A stretch of 64,000 nucleotides of DNA, from positions 41,527,967 through 41,591,966 of the forward strand of contig OX439128.1 of NCBI GenBank assembly GCA_949318235.1. Direction: 5' to 3'. The notes beneath the pieces are model-generated. The model was not told the DNA's origin. It was given only the letters and a program-made list of their open reading frames with translations, and did no database searches. The stretch comes from Ecdyonurus torrentis. Its lineage: Eukaryota > Arthropoda > Insecta > Ephemeroptera > Heptageniidae. Positions 51,184 to 64,000 of the stretch are shown here, piece after piece; position 1 is the stretch's first letter; each line of letters starts with the position of its first letter. A program made the translations under genes and the position numbers.

Positions 51184-51501
51184 AAGAAAGAGAGAGAGAG
51201 AGAGAAAACAGAGAAAGAGAGAAAGAAAGGTATAGAGAAAAATGAGAAGATTTTTTTAATTGGTTTATTATATATAGAAATCATATATTTTGTGTATCGT
51301 TGTGTAGCTGGGAATATGAATCGTGCGGGTGACAAAGATGCCTACGAAATGTTTGATGTATAGGGTAAGTGAGAATGCACGAGATCACAAAGACATACAG
51401 AGAGAGAGAGAGAGAGAGTGAGAGAAACTGCCAGGCAATATAACGATCGCGCGACAGAGAACGAAACGAATGACGTTTGCTGTGATCACCACACCGGTAC
51501 A

Positions 51502-51612
<111 letters not shown>

Positions 51613-53349
51613 AGACACTCACACAGAGAGGGTGAAAAATATATTATAAAGCTCCAGGCTTGCTTTGTCTTTCTTTCCCGCCCTGTTAAAAGTAACTCCA
51701 ATATCAAGTTTTTTTTCCTTCTCTTTTCTACGTGAAACTTTCTGAAAACTAAACGTATTACTGACTTATTTCTCATTGCCACGCTCTTTTATACGTACGT
51801 ATAGTGACATTTTCAAACGACTCGGCACAATGCCAAAGTGCTATGCACACTTCATTGTTACTCTTTTCTCTTATACCCCAATCTCTGAAAATCCACCTCA
51901 ATCCATTTCTATATACATTTATGTCTTTTTTAATAGCAATTTATTCTTATGTATATAACATTAGTAAGGAAACATTTTTTTTTTGCTTGTCTTTTTCTCC
52001 TATACATATACATGTACTATATATACAATAGTACATCAAAAGATATTTTTATGTTATATATATTTTTTTCTATATATGTTTTGAAAATGGTCTTCTATGT
52101 TATTCTTTTTTATTCAATTTAATATTAAAGTGGTGGGCACGATTCTATGTAAATCAATACACAGAAACATTTCTATTTAATATAATTTTAATGATATTTG
52201 CTTTTGTTGGCTGACTGCCCTTTTTAGTAATATGTATCATTTTAGGAAAAAACAAAAAAATAAATCCATGACAAATTCTGATGTTATACTGTACATTACG
52301 TAGGTTGAGTGCCAAATTCGCAAAATTTAATGTGAAAATATGGTTTAACATCGTTATGCTTTTATATATATTGTATTAACAATTTGTAATGGTTACAATG
52401 CCAGTTGTTATTTTTTTATTGATTGCACATTGCAGTTATGATTAATGTTGCGTATGTGGCTATAAAAATATTGAAATTTGGCATTTAATGTATTATACGA
52501 GTATAAAGTAAAATATAATTAAAAGAATTAGAATGTTTTGAATAATTTATGCTTTATAACCAAAATTGTTATGTTGTGGGTGTTAAAATCTTGTTTATTT
52601 GCAATTTAAACTTTTTATTATTATATAGTTTGTATAAACTACAAAAAAAAAAAAAAAAAAAAAAAAAGAGGAAATAAAAAGCGGTGGAATAATTTCCTTT
52701 TTTATGTATATATACGTACGTGTATTTATTGCGGAGGCAAAAACGTTACTTTTTTTTTATTCTCTGTCTCTTTCTCTCGTTGTAATTTATAATGATATCC
52801 TTTAGTATGACAACAAATTACAAGGCTCGTTACTGCTTGTGAAATAGCAAGCTCCTGTATAAAAACTGACAAGAAAAATAAATGTGACGGCGCAACATGT
52901 TAATGCGAAACATTTTCTATGTGAAAATGTGCGACTAAAAAAAAAAAAAAAAAAAAAAATAAAAAAAATGTATAATAAAAAAAGCTGAAGGGTTGGTGTA
53001 CTATTTTACGTTTTCTATGGTGAACAATGTAGCCAACCAGTAGAAGAAATGGAACTCGTTTTGTCCTATTTTATTGTTCTCATTTTGTATTTTTTTCCCT
53101 TCATAAAAGCAAAAAAATTAAAATTAAAATGCTGTAATATAATAACAATAATTATTGCTACACGATTGAGGAAAGTGTGGAAACTTGAGTCCGATAGTAG
53201 TTGATCAGAACCCGTACTGTTGCGCTATAGCCTCCACATTCACAATGTGATGGCTGATAGAAAACAACCACATAATAATATAATATATATTTTTTTGAAC
53301 TGTGAAACACATTTGGCTGGTATCTTTAGTTCATATAGGGATTGAAACA

Positions 53350-53461
53350 TAATGCTGTTCGTAAACCCTGTTCTTTGCTCCTAAAATGACGATCAGCTAT
53401 GGTTAATCAAATGGAATGCGTATTTTTTGGTGCAAGAGAACAGGGTTTACGAACAGCGTTA
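53350..53461. mobile_element. Small TIR element (112 bp)
   Basis: The left end taatgctgttcgtaaaccct, continuing gttctttgc, is matched by the reverse complement of the right end (gagaacagggtttacgaaca, gcgtta). The arms are about 28 bases around a spacer of about 53 bases. A TA at each border is compatible with a TA target duplication (Tc1/mariner-like MITE). There is no transposase. Confidence 0.75.
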
Positions 53462-53787
53462 ATTTTATTGTGTACATTTTTTTTAAATTCAAATCTTAAA
53501 AATCATACAGTAGTAAAAATGGTTTATTCATTTCTTTCTCCTTCAATCAGTATACAAATCAACGTAATTAACTTCAATAGTAATGTACTTTATAATATTA
53601 GTTACATAGACATTGTAATCTAACAAGCTAAAATAATAAAACATTTGTTTTATAAAAAACACACACATATTTGAGTGGAAAAATATAATTTAAACAAGGG
53701 ATAAAAAAAGAAGACTATAAATTAGGGTGAATGTGGTGCATTTTTTTTTCTTTCTTCTTTTTCTGATTTCCATTTGGCGTGATAAGA

Positions 53788-53875
<88 letters not shown>

Positions 53876-54202
53876 AAAAAAATTGAAGAAGAAAAAAAAT
53901 CTTCCTGAGGAAAAAGTTATTTTGTTTTTCATGTTATCCATTAGTGGTACAAAATATGGAATTAGGTAGTGTCATAACATGTTAGTTTGTAACTTAATGC
54001 CTTGTAATCCATATAAAAAACGTAACACATCTATGATTACTCATTAAAGCTAAAAGGTTTTTTTCCTTCCATCGCCGACCTGCTATGAAAACTTTCGTAA
54101 CAAAATTTTCCTTCGCCCATTCAATATAATTTCTTGTGTCTTCATCGAGTTTTTGTACAGGGATTAACTATTAATTCCCTGATGAATGTGGGGAGAGAGG
54201 GA

Positions 54203-54237
<35 letters not shown>

Positions 54238-54513
54238 TAATAAAGTAGATAACACAAATATCGATTGACAATTGATTTACGTCGATATCAAGTTTATAAA
54301 AATAATTATTGTGTTATACTATAATAATATAACAGCTCTCTAACTTTCAATGTGATATTGCATAGTTGATTTAGTTGTCGTAAGCATTACATGCAATTAT
54401 TTTTAATTCAATTGTGTAATGAAGTATTTTTCATTTTCTTTTCTTTTCAAATTCAAGCCTGGCTTGTTTTATTAATAAAAAAATAATTAAAGTAGTAAGA
54501 GATTTTATACATA

Positions 54514-54517
<4 letters not shown>

Positions 54518-54584
<67 letters not shown>

Positions 54585-54598
54585 AGGGAGAGAGAGAG
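54518..54598. repeat. Compound (TA)n-(GTAT)n-(GA)n array
   Basis: TA repeat with one interruption, then five to six copies of GTAT (54560-54585), then a short GA tract. Confidence 0.9.
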
Positions 54599-54956
54599 AG
54601 AATTTTACAGTTTAGTTGTTAAGTCTTGCACGAGTGCGCTTTGTTTAGTTGTATTAATATAATTTTTTTATTTGAAATTCAAAGTATTGTGCGTTATAGT
54701 TTAGAAAATGAACTCAATTAAATGTAAAGTTATGTAAAGTGTGAAGTGTAAAGTCCTATGTAGTTCTAAATGAAAATGTCGGAAACTTAGCTGAAAATTT
54801 ATTATTTAGATTTTTTTTTTAATCAAATTGTTAAAATATGAAATAATATACCTAATAATTTCAATTAATAATTATTAGTTTATATTAAAAAAATATTATA
54901 TTTTGTGTGTTGTCTGTAAAATGTATCTGTTTTGGAGAAGGTTAAAAAACTAAATT

Positions 54957-54992
<36 letters not shown>

Positions 54993-55471
54993 AAGAAAAA
55001 GATGAGAACTAATGGTTTTGTATTTCAAATTATACAGCAACGATCATTTTAGGAATTGGATCTCATTAGTCAATTTGACTTTTGTCTTTTGTATGAGCAC
55101 ATCAATTTTATTAATAATAATATATAGATTTTTGTGTTTCAAGTTTCAAGAATAGAAAATACACGTCTCTCGGGGTACATACTATAAAATATATATATTT
55201 TTCTTGAATATACGTATTACCAAAGGATTACCAAACCAGATAACCCCATATCTTTAGATCAAAACGATTTATTTTCTATATCTATATTTGATACACGAGA
55301 TAAATATCACAAAATAATACAAAAAAGAAGATTTATTATGTTGTATTTTATTTAAACAAAAAAAGATGGAGAAATTATATTTTTGTAGTATAATTTTTCA
55401 TTCTTGTACTTTTGCTTACAAAAGGAAAAAAAATTGTTGACATACTGCATGCGTAAGAATAAAAACTCGTC

Positions 55472-55507
<36 letters not shown>

Positions 55508-55756
55508 ACATGAAAAATATGCTCTTATCAGTATTATGCAAATACAATAGAAGAGCATATAACATGCTATCGTAAAATCTTCTGTGTTAAAAAAAAAAGA
55601 TAATAAATGACAGCTATAGCGTAAAAATAGTATGGTCAACAGGAGGAGAAGAATAAAATTTTTATTTCTGTACTCAAATGTCAAAAAAATATCTGGGATA
55701 TCTGTCATTTAATAAAAAGAAAGTGCAGAAACCATTTATATCTTTCTCTTTTTTTA

Positions 55757-55864
<108 letters not shown>

Positions 55865-56344
55865 ATATACTTTTTTTTATTATCATCTTTATATAGAAAG
55901 AGACATAACTCACTCGCACATAAGTTACCTTAACTTTTTGTAACATTTACAAAAAAAAAAAAAAAAAAAAAAATGTCAAAATCAAATTAGAGTTATATAA
56001 ATCTTTATATAGAATTGAAATACATTTGTTACAATTTATTTATTTATTATTATTATTATTTTTGACGGAGCAGGGGAATTGAAAATGATGTTTGTTTGTA
56101 TATAAAGGAATTACGTACCTTTTGTATACCGGAATTATTTATCTTTTGTATACAGTGTATAGTGTTTATAAAGTCTAAAGCTGCTTTATGCTGACGTGCT
56201 TATTGATCAGTAAATATTAAATCTATCATCATCATGTGTTCTATATTGATGCCACTTTATATATAATGTACAGTCACTGAACTAAATTTTTACACTATTT
56301 ATGAAAATACTATAGGTTGCGTTTCAGCAAGGCATTTTCTTTGG

Positions 56345-56700
56345 ACACATAATAATAATAATAAGTAACTTTATTAAGGCATTGTGCCAGCCTTATTTTA
56401 CAAAACCTTGACCACAACATTACATGAGAATATTACATAATTTAAAAAAAATCAATACAATAGTGAGAAATAAATTGCAAACAATTTGTGATATAATAAA
56501 TCTCTGATATTTAGTATCTAACATTTGTTCATATAGAATATTGGGATATAGACTAGAGAATATGGCCTAATGGCATTAAAATTTCTATACCTACGTATGT
56601 TTAGAAATCCTAATTAGGTTTTAGGATTGCTAAAGACCATGAAAGTGTACTGATGAGATGAATCGCACCCCATGTATTTATATGGAACACTAAATCCCAT
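56345..56700 (-). mobile_element. LINE 3' remnant
   Basis: On the - strand the sequence ends with AATAAAGTTACTT followed by an (ATT)n tail (56350-56363), the style of a non-LTR element 3' terminus. Upstream, short frames such as FHINTWGA and RNFNAIRPYSLVYIP have the flavour of a decayed reverse transcriptase tail but are broken by stops. It is less certain than the remnants at 45470 and 48168. Confidence 0.45.
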
Positions 56701-57393
56701 ATCAATTCATTCATGTTATCACCATAATGCAATAGAGTAAAATTTTATATCAAAATATCTATACTTAAAGTACTACTTATTATTATACTTTTTATCTTTC
56801 TCTGTTACTAACATATAAGTACAAAAGAAACAACATGCTGTTTTCTTGCTGTGTCATTTAGTATAGCTTATAATATAATACAGTTAAAAAAAAGTATTGA
56901 CGTAACTTGTAAACATTAAAAGTGATTGGGCATTATTTGGTCTCGCGATTTTTTTTTCTGTACTATGCATAAATATGAGAATAACAGAACTGTCCGATAC
57001 CATCAGACGTAAAAAAAGTATTTCTGTACAGTCATTTTTTTTTTTTAATATTTTAAAATAGCCTGGAAAAAGCGATATTAAATTATTTTGCTTTTTTCAG
57101 CATATACAGTATAATAATATTTATCTAATTAAAAAAAAAACTATATCTAATATTCTGGATAATAAAAAACTTCATGTTAATATCTTGAACATAATGTAAA
57201 TACTCCCATTTTTTACCTTACGCAGCATCAAAAATGTTTTAAATGTATATGAGAAATTATATTGGATCAATTATTAATTATTACGCATTCGTTTGAAATT
57301 ACGTGTAAATAATTTATAAATATAATATATTAGTAAAAATATATATAATTTAAAAAGACAACAAACTTTTAGGATTATGAATATACACCCAAA

Positions 57394-58263
57394 TAGAGAT
57401 GTGAAAAAAACCGTTTTTTTCAAACTCGGTTTTAAAACCCGGTTTTAAAACGTTTTTTTTTTTAAAAAAAAACTTTTTTTTTTGTTTTTTTTTTTAAAAA
57501 GTGTAAAATACACAAATTATTAAATACATAATTAAGTTACCACAGTCTTAAATGATTGGCTACAATATTAGTCTCCAAAAATACTAATAACAAACAAAAT
57601 ACTCAGCTAAAAGCGTCAAAAGTACGTACAGAGCGTCAAAGTACTGCAAAATGCCACGCCCCCTATGCTAAAGAGTCTTTATTGGAACCCCGATTTTGAC
57701 CCACTTTAAATTTTTCTCAGCGGTTAAAAAAAAATACTAGCTTGTTCTTCATCTTGACTTTTATTGAAAAATTATTTTTCAGATTTTTCTAGAATGAATG
57801 TGCCGAAAAAAAAATCGTAAATTGACCCACGTTAATTTTAATGCGATATTGGGATATTCAATAATTTTTTTCTCCGTGAATGTCTCGTAAAAATCGTTTA
57901 AAAAGTCAAATTCATTAAAACTTGATCTATAGAACACGCTAGTATTTTTTGCTTGGAATTTGATCAATAAAATTTTTGCACACGGTGAGCTTGAAGTTTT
58001 GTATGTTTTACGTGTTAAAGGGGGCGTAACTCAACGACTTTTAACTCTAATTTACAGAAGATTTGATTTGAGCCGAAACTTTTTGGAGTATAGAGAAATG
58101 TTCCTTGGTAAATAATGGACCTAAAAAAATGATATTAAATTGAATTTTACGATACGACAACATCGCTACCCTAAATTGTACCTTAATTTGTATAGTTTCA
58201 TTGACTTTTACGATTTACGATCGAGCGCGGGCATATTTAAACATATAAAGTACTGTTTAAAGT

Positions 58264-58298
<35 letters not shown>

Positions 58299-58388
58299 CG
58301 TTTTTTTTTAAATACAAGGTTTTTTTTGAAAAAAAAAACGGTTTTTAAAAAAAAAAAACGAAATGGTTTTTTTTATTTCGCATCTCTA
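57394..58388. mobile_element. Non-autonomous hAT-type DNA transposon (995 bp)
   Basis: Termini tagagatg (57394) and catctcta (to 58388) are exact inverted repeats over 8 bases, followed by related gtgaaa/tttcg ends and T/A-rich subterminal repeats with ccgttttttt motifs on both sides. The flanks carry a perfect 8-bp duplication, cacccaaa, at 57386-57393 and 58389-58396. No transposase is present. The interior open frames (62 and 103 codons) contain poly-lysine or random text. Confidence 0.88.
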
Positions 58389-59737
58389 CACCCAAAGGCA
58401 ATTAAAATCAAACGCGTACTTTATTTTCTTCTGTTTTTTGTTGTTGTTTAAAATATAGAATTCTATACTTTCATGAAAAGTTTGTAATTAACAAAGTGAA
58501 CAATAAAAGAGTTTTGTTTAATAATTTATAGTTAACATGAGTACGTCTTTTACATTGTAAAAACTTATGTTTAACATTAGAAATATTAATTAAGTTAGTA
58601 TATAAGAAAACAACGCGCAGTACTTTTGTCTTTTATAAACAATTATACTCTTATTCCCATAATCCTCTTTAGTGCGCGAGTTGTTGTAATTGTATTTTTA
58701 AAGAATATATTCTTGTTATATAAATACTATAATATTACTTATTTCCAGCTAAAATATTTATAAAACTGACTCTGAGTGAGTGTATACACTTTTATAAAAT
58801 TCGTTTTTATTTTTAAGAAATTATATATTTTCTTTTCCTTTCGTAACAAAATATGATTAGAATTGATTTATTTTTTCCAAAGAAAAAAAACAATAATAAA
58901 GCTATTGGTATGTGGTAGCGTGTTAAAGGATATTACTTTTTATTTATTAAATTTATTTTACAGAAAAAAAGAGGCAGCTGCTGGGTTAAAATTAAAAGTT
59001 TGCCAAAAAAAAAAAAAAAAAAAAAAAGCGCATCTTGTTGTTTGCTTTTAAATTCAATAATACAATAACAAAAAAACTTGCGTTTTCAGGCCAGCAAATT
59101 AAAAAGCAATTTTTGCATTTTTTCGTATTACTTTTTAATTCATCGTTATTATACGGCTTTTGTAATCATGGTACATAACTAATATGTAAATAAAAAAAAA
59201 TCATCTATTTGATTTACGTATTTTAATATTGTGTATAACATTATAAAATTTCACAAGTGTTATAATTTCAAATTTCAACAGCAATAAATTCATTTGTTTT
59301 TGTGTTTCAATAAAGGACAGGAGTTACTTAAAATTAAATTCCTATGTACAGTAGTTGGTGTGTGAGAGCGAGTAAGTTAAACTCGACTAACTTTTGACCG
59401 TAGTTTTTACATTTTATATTATGTAGGGTGGCTTTACAGTATAGAAAATTTATAAAGCCAATAAAAAATTTACTACTCTCTTGCAAGTCTTTGGAGAGAG
59501 AGAGAGAGAGAAATCTCATGAGGTTGTGTGTGTGACAAAAGACGAATGTGTATTGAAAAAGAAGAAGTATATAGGAAAAAAATGTATATAAAATAGAAGT
59601 GGTCAATGTAATACCATGGCAATAAGGCAAGGCAAGTGGTGGTATTGCACGCTAGTCATACAGCGTGTATCGGGGGGTAGTAAGTAGCAGCAGTAGCAGA
59701 TTGTTGTTTACCACAGTGACACAAGCAAACCTAGTGT

Positions 59738-59738
<1 letters not shown>

Positions 59739-59804
<66 letters not shown>

Positions 59805-59836
59805 ACTTTTTGTCAACGTTTAAGCTCTGAATCTTT

Positions 59837-59912
<76 letters not shown>
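59739..59912. repeat. A65 run followed by (CT)35 array
   Basis: An uninterrupted run of 65 A (59739-59803) lies 38 bases before about 70 bases of CT repeat (59842-59912). It is the longest homopolymer in the window. The RERERE frame on the - strand is an artefact. Confidence 0.95.
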
Positions 59913-59918
<6 letters not shown>

Positions 59919-60080
59919 TGCTAGCGCGACACCAGTCTCCGCGACTGTCCCCCGCAATACCCCCCTAAAACCCCCTTTACTACTAACAATCGATATCTCT
60001 CTCACCCCTAAAGCTACTGGAGGATGCTAAACATACGAGAGATGAATGCACACAAGCCAAAACCAATGGACCTAGCTCGT
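59913..60080. other. GC-richer stretch in neurobeachin intron
   Basis: This sequence (gctagcgcgacaccagtctc, ccgcgactgtcccccgcaat) and the block just left of the A65 run (59630-59720) are less AT-rich than their surroundings. Short open frames occur on both strands with no recognisable protein. They may be conserved intronic regulatory DNA. Confidence 0.25.
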
Positions 60081-61713
60081 CTCAAGTACCATTATTTCTT
60101 CTTCTACTATTATTTTTTTTTTTTTTCATTCTCACTCGTCTTTCCCTAACACGAAACTTCTTATAAACTTCAACTTTAAACGTGGCAGTTTTAGTTAAAC
60201 AAAAGCGATATAATATTCATAAGAATAAGTAGGGAACATTATTATTATAATCATAATAATAATCATCATCACTCTTTTTTATACTTTAACCTTTTAACTT
60301 TTCACTTAAGTTTACATAAGAGAAATGCTTCATGAATGTTTATAAATTTCATACGAAACGGTATAATAATGACTAATGACTTACATTGGATACTTTTTTT
60401 GTGATGGTTTTTTATTTATTACTTTTTTTTTCTCTTCATAAGCCACAATGTATACAAAATAACAATTAAGTAAGTAGATTCACACAAAGTTTTTATTTTA
60501 TAGCAAAGTGACGTTTTTTTCTTATCATTGTTTTCATTTATTTGTTTTTATAAAAATAATATTTACTTTTTCGTATACTGCTAACGTTTTATTCTAAACG
60601 TCTTGTTATATATTTTATACTACACAAAACATTATAAAATATTATTTTCCTCTTTAAATATGAGTTGTATAGTTTATTTAACATGTCGATATAAAGAGAA
60701 GAACAAATATTATAAGAGTTTCTACGACATAAAATATGATGTACGTACGTACCTACGTCGTTTATAACGTTCTATATAGCAAATGAAATATTTAATTCTT
60801 TCATATATATGCAGCATTCAAACATTTCGATCTAAAAAGCTCTAGAATTTAACCGCCCTTGACCCTTGTAAAATATCGATTTTTTTTTTTTTTTTTTTTT
60901 TTTTACTTCCTAGAGTTATTTTATTATTCATTAGTATTAAAATAAAAATCTTTTTCTTTTTTTTTACCAACAGTTCATCCATTGCTCGATAATAATGATA
61001 ACACTTGAATACTATTATTGTTAAGCTTGAAATAAGTATCATTCACAATAATTTAAAATTATCTGTAACCTCAAATGTTGTTTCCAATTTCTATAATATG
61101 TTAAAATAACATGAATTTTGTGTGTGTGTGTGTGTATTGTGTACTGTATAGTGGATTTCATTGGAGTAACTGAAGTACTGAATTGTCAATCTCAATTACT
61201 ATAGGGTTACACGTTGGTTGTTATTAATTAAACTTAGCTTTAGTAATTTGACGTGCTTTGATCAATACATTGTGACACTTGTAATATACTCAATTATAGG
61301 ATTTTTTATTTGTTTGCATTTTTTATGTATCCAGTTTTGTCCATGTTACTATAATAAATAATAATAATAACAACATATAAAAAAAAAGTAAACAAAAACT
61401 AAATATAAAGTTCAAATATAATATATATAATATATATATAAATATATATATATACATTTGCTAATAAATGTCAACACATTAAATTATAACCTATAAATTA
61501 TATCGTGTATTAAATAAAGTTGTTATATAATAAAATGAGAGCGGTAGTTTAAATTATATTTTTGAAAAATAAAATAATTACCATGAAATGGCAGTGAAAC
61601 GAATAAAAAAATATACCATAACTTGATATATTTAACAAGTTTTTATGTAATATATTATGTTTGAAGTGGTTATAAAAATTAATGATATATCGGTATATAT
61701 TATATATTTATAA

Positions 61714-61783
<70 letters not shown>
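61714..61783. repeat. Compound (GT)n(TA)n microsatellite
   Basis: About 20 bases of GT pass directly into about 50 bases of TA. Confidence 0.95.
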
Positions 61784-61786
<3 letters not shown>

Positions 61787-62600
61787 GATAGGAAGTACAT
61801 GGTTATACAAATATCGATTTATTTTTGTTTTTGAATTATTTAAAATTCAATTGTGACATTGTGTAAAAGAGTGACGTTACGTTTTTGTTAAAGTCTCGGA
61901 GGTGTATTGTGAATGTCTACCTTGCAACCACCAGCATCATTTTGTACAAGAAGACTTTTTTTTTATTATTATTATTATTTTTTTTTTGCCCCTATACGTC
62001 ACACACATCAGTCTGTATCTATAGAGTTCTTCACAGTATAAATTACGAAATACTTTCTGACACAACAATGTTAGATTTACGTAACAATAAGTTAATTAAA
62101 TGGAACACCTTTATCATGCTATATGTAACAGATATGTTATTCATTTTCACATATTTGCATGTCATTCCGAAGAATTTAAACTAAAATATACAGACAGGTG
62201 GTTCCTCCTTTTATATACTTTATTAAATCTTACGTAGTTGTTACTTATTTGAATAGGAGCATATTCCAATCTCACTTTTTCCAATGTCATTCTTTGTAAG
62301 TTCCACTCACAAGTCTGACAAGTTGTAAATGTCAAGTGATTTGTAAACCATAATTTATTTGAATTTAATTATCAGCAAGTAATCTTTGTTATTTCTTCAC
62401 ATAATATGCATAGTAACAAACAAATGTTCAATGAAATTTGAATGAAACGATCGAAATGTATGATACGCTTCAAAAGGACCAATCATAATTAGTTTTTTAT
62501 TATTTTTTTTAATGGAAAGCCAACAAGAGTGTTTTCATTCAATTATAATTAAAGCAAAATATGGTATATAAAATCAACGCTGCTTCTCTTAAAAATGAGC

Positions 62601-63052
62601 AGAAAGAGAGAGCGAGAGAGAGAGAGAGACAGAGAGAGAGGTAATTTATTGAAATATATATCACTGATGTTTTAAGAGGCGAAAAAGTTAACACAGATTT
62701 TTTTTCACACTATTTTTTTCCTCATCATGAACATTTTTTTTTTCTTCCGTTTTTAATCTGATTGTAAATAAAACATGAAAATGATACTAAATTTTTTTGT
62801 ATCCTTGTGTTTCATGAGATGAAAACAACATAAAGGTCGTATAAAAAAAACAACATCATACATTGGTTGCATTTTGGTTAGCCATACAAAGTAAGCCTCA
62901 TAAAATTTTAATGCATTACATAATGCTACTCCTTGCAGTGCTCTATAGAGTGGGTGTGGGACAGCACAGGTCGATAGCGTGTAGGTCGCAGCAAAAGGGA
63001 GAGAGATAGACGGGTGGCTGGTTCTTGCCTGGTCTCTCTCTCTCTCTCTCTC
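62601..63052. repeat. (GA)n and (CT)n arrays flanking a GC-richer stretch
   Basis: A GA array with minor interruptions lies at 62605-62640 and a CT array at 63034-63052. The latter sits in a GC-richer block (62930-63130: gtgtgggacagcacaggtcg, gatgatgggacccaagggac). A 196-codon - strand open frame (63343-62753) spans it; it begins in a GT array, contains RERERERD from the CT array, and has no recognisable domain. Confidence 0.6.
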
Positions 63053-64000
63053 TGTCTGTGGTGGGTAGCAAAGGCAAAGCATTGGATGATGGGACCCAAG
63101 GGACCCCAAAAAGCTACTGGTGCTCCTATAAAGTCTTGTCATACATCCATTCCAAAACCATAGCACTATAAACCAGTATACAATACTTACATATGCATGA
63201 ATCATTTTCTCTGTTACTTTATGAATATGATTTTCCATTACGAGTATATAAACTTGCAGAGTTATAGAGAGTAAAATTGTATGACTATTTATAGACATAT
63301 TTTTTATAAGGTAAAAACTATATATATGTGTGTGTGTGTGCATGTATATGTATATGTATGTATATAGATATGAATTTTTATATATAAAAATCGATGAATT
63401 TAATCACTTGTGATGCTTTATGTTGGTTGCGAAAGTGCTTAATAACGGCTTCTTCATTTTACACTAGATTTTGTGAGGTTTACTTGTTCATAAAAAGTAG
63501 CTTCGTACAATAGTAGCGTAATATAGTTATTATTATTATTATTTACCCTTAACGAGAATTTCATGAAGTTTCATTGAAATTAAAGACATAAAAGCACCCT
63601 GTTGGCAGGCTGCGTGAACAGCCTTTACAATTTACATCGTTTTATATTAACTGGAAAAATAACGAATTATCTGGAAACTTCGTATATATACTGTATACGA
63701 GATTTTATGATTTACATAATAATTACATAAGTGAACCAGGTCATCCTTATTATTATTATTCCTAAAGAGAGTGCAATGCACTACTCTTATACTGATCAAT
63801 AAACGTAGCATTTAAATAAGTCTTAAAAAAAAAAAGTTTACGCAACACTTTCTTTCTTATTTCCTTATCTATATTCCATTCCTTTTATTTATTTAACTTA
63901 TAATGAGACTTATTTACATTGAAATTTTGTTATGGTTCTGCAAACTTCATTATAATATACAGTATAATATTGTATATTATATTTAAACGGGCAAAGCAAA

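Noticed and set aside
62753..63343. 196-codon - strand open frame
   Set aside because: It is the longest unassigned frame, but it begins in a GT array, includes a CT array (RERERER), changes character along its length and shows no domain, splice context or start context. Kept only as a note.

Overview
This window is eukaryotic nuclear DNA. Genes are split by GT-AG introns, the composition is strongly AT-rich, and homopolymer A/T runs, (TA)n, (GA)n and (GT)n tracts are very frequent. There is no operon structure, and no rRNA, tRNA or CRISPR was seen. Arthropod origin is well supported. The window carries a clear torso-like gene (a MACPF protein known from arthropods), and that gene has an arthropod-style TCAGT initiator with a DPE-like element at the right spacing. 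I cannot name the species; an insect or insect-like arthropod is an inference.

Four genes are recognised by protein similarity from memory and were assembled here exon by exon with consistent reading phases. (1) TTC5/Strap, + strand, 2251-7107, nine exons, 446 aa. (2) torso-like (tsl), - strand, 15791-11405, two exons, 360 aa. (3) A septin of the SEPT6/8/11 (fly Sep2/Sep5) group, - strand, 42788-38881, nine exons, 422 aa. (4) The first coding exon of neurobeachin (Nbea, fly rugose), + strand, 43363-43521; its remaining exons must lie beyond the right edge. Septin and neurobeachin start head-to-head, with 574 bp between start codons. Three short orphan exon candidates (462-545, 1978-2085, 17946-18086) could not be assigned.

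Layout: 1-2250 probably holds the 3' end of one or two upstream genes plus a GC-rich repeat scrap. 2251-7107 is TTC5, whose introns are packed with palindromic repeats. 7108-11404 is AT-rich intergenic DNA with one MITE. 11405-15830 is tsl with its core promoter. 15831-38880 is a long gene desert with one orphan exon candidate, a non-autonomous hAT element with a perfect 8-bp target duplication, and a small palindromic element. 38881-43521 is the compact septin/neurobeachin pair. 43522-64000 reads as neurobeachin intron 1, containing three LINE 3' remnants, a second hAT element with a perfect 8-bp duplication, a small TIR element, one TATA-bearing GC-richer block, and an unusual concentration of (GA)n/(CT)n arrays.

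The genes are not functionally linked: a p300/actin-regulation cofactor, an embryonic terminal-patterning factor, a cytoskeletal GTPase and a BEACH-domain trafficking scaffold. The most distinctive content is the population of small inverted-repeat elements, several shared between introns of TTC5 and the septin 35 kb apart. I found no convincing undescribed multi-gene system.
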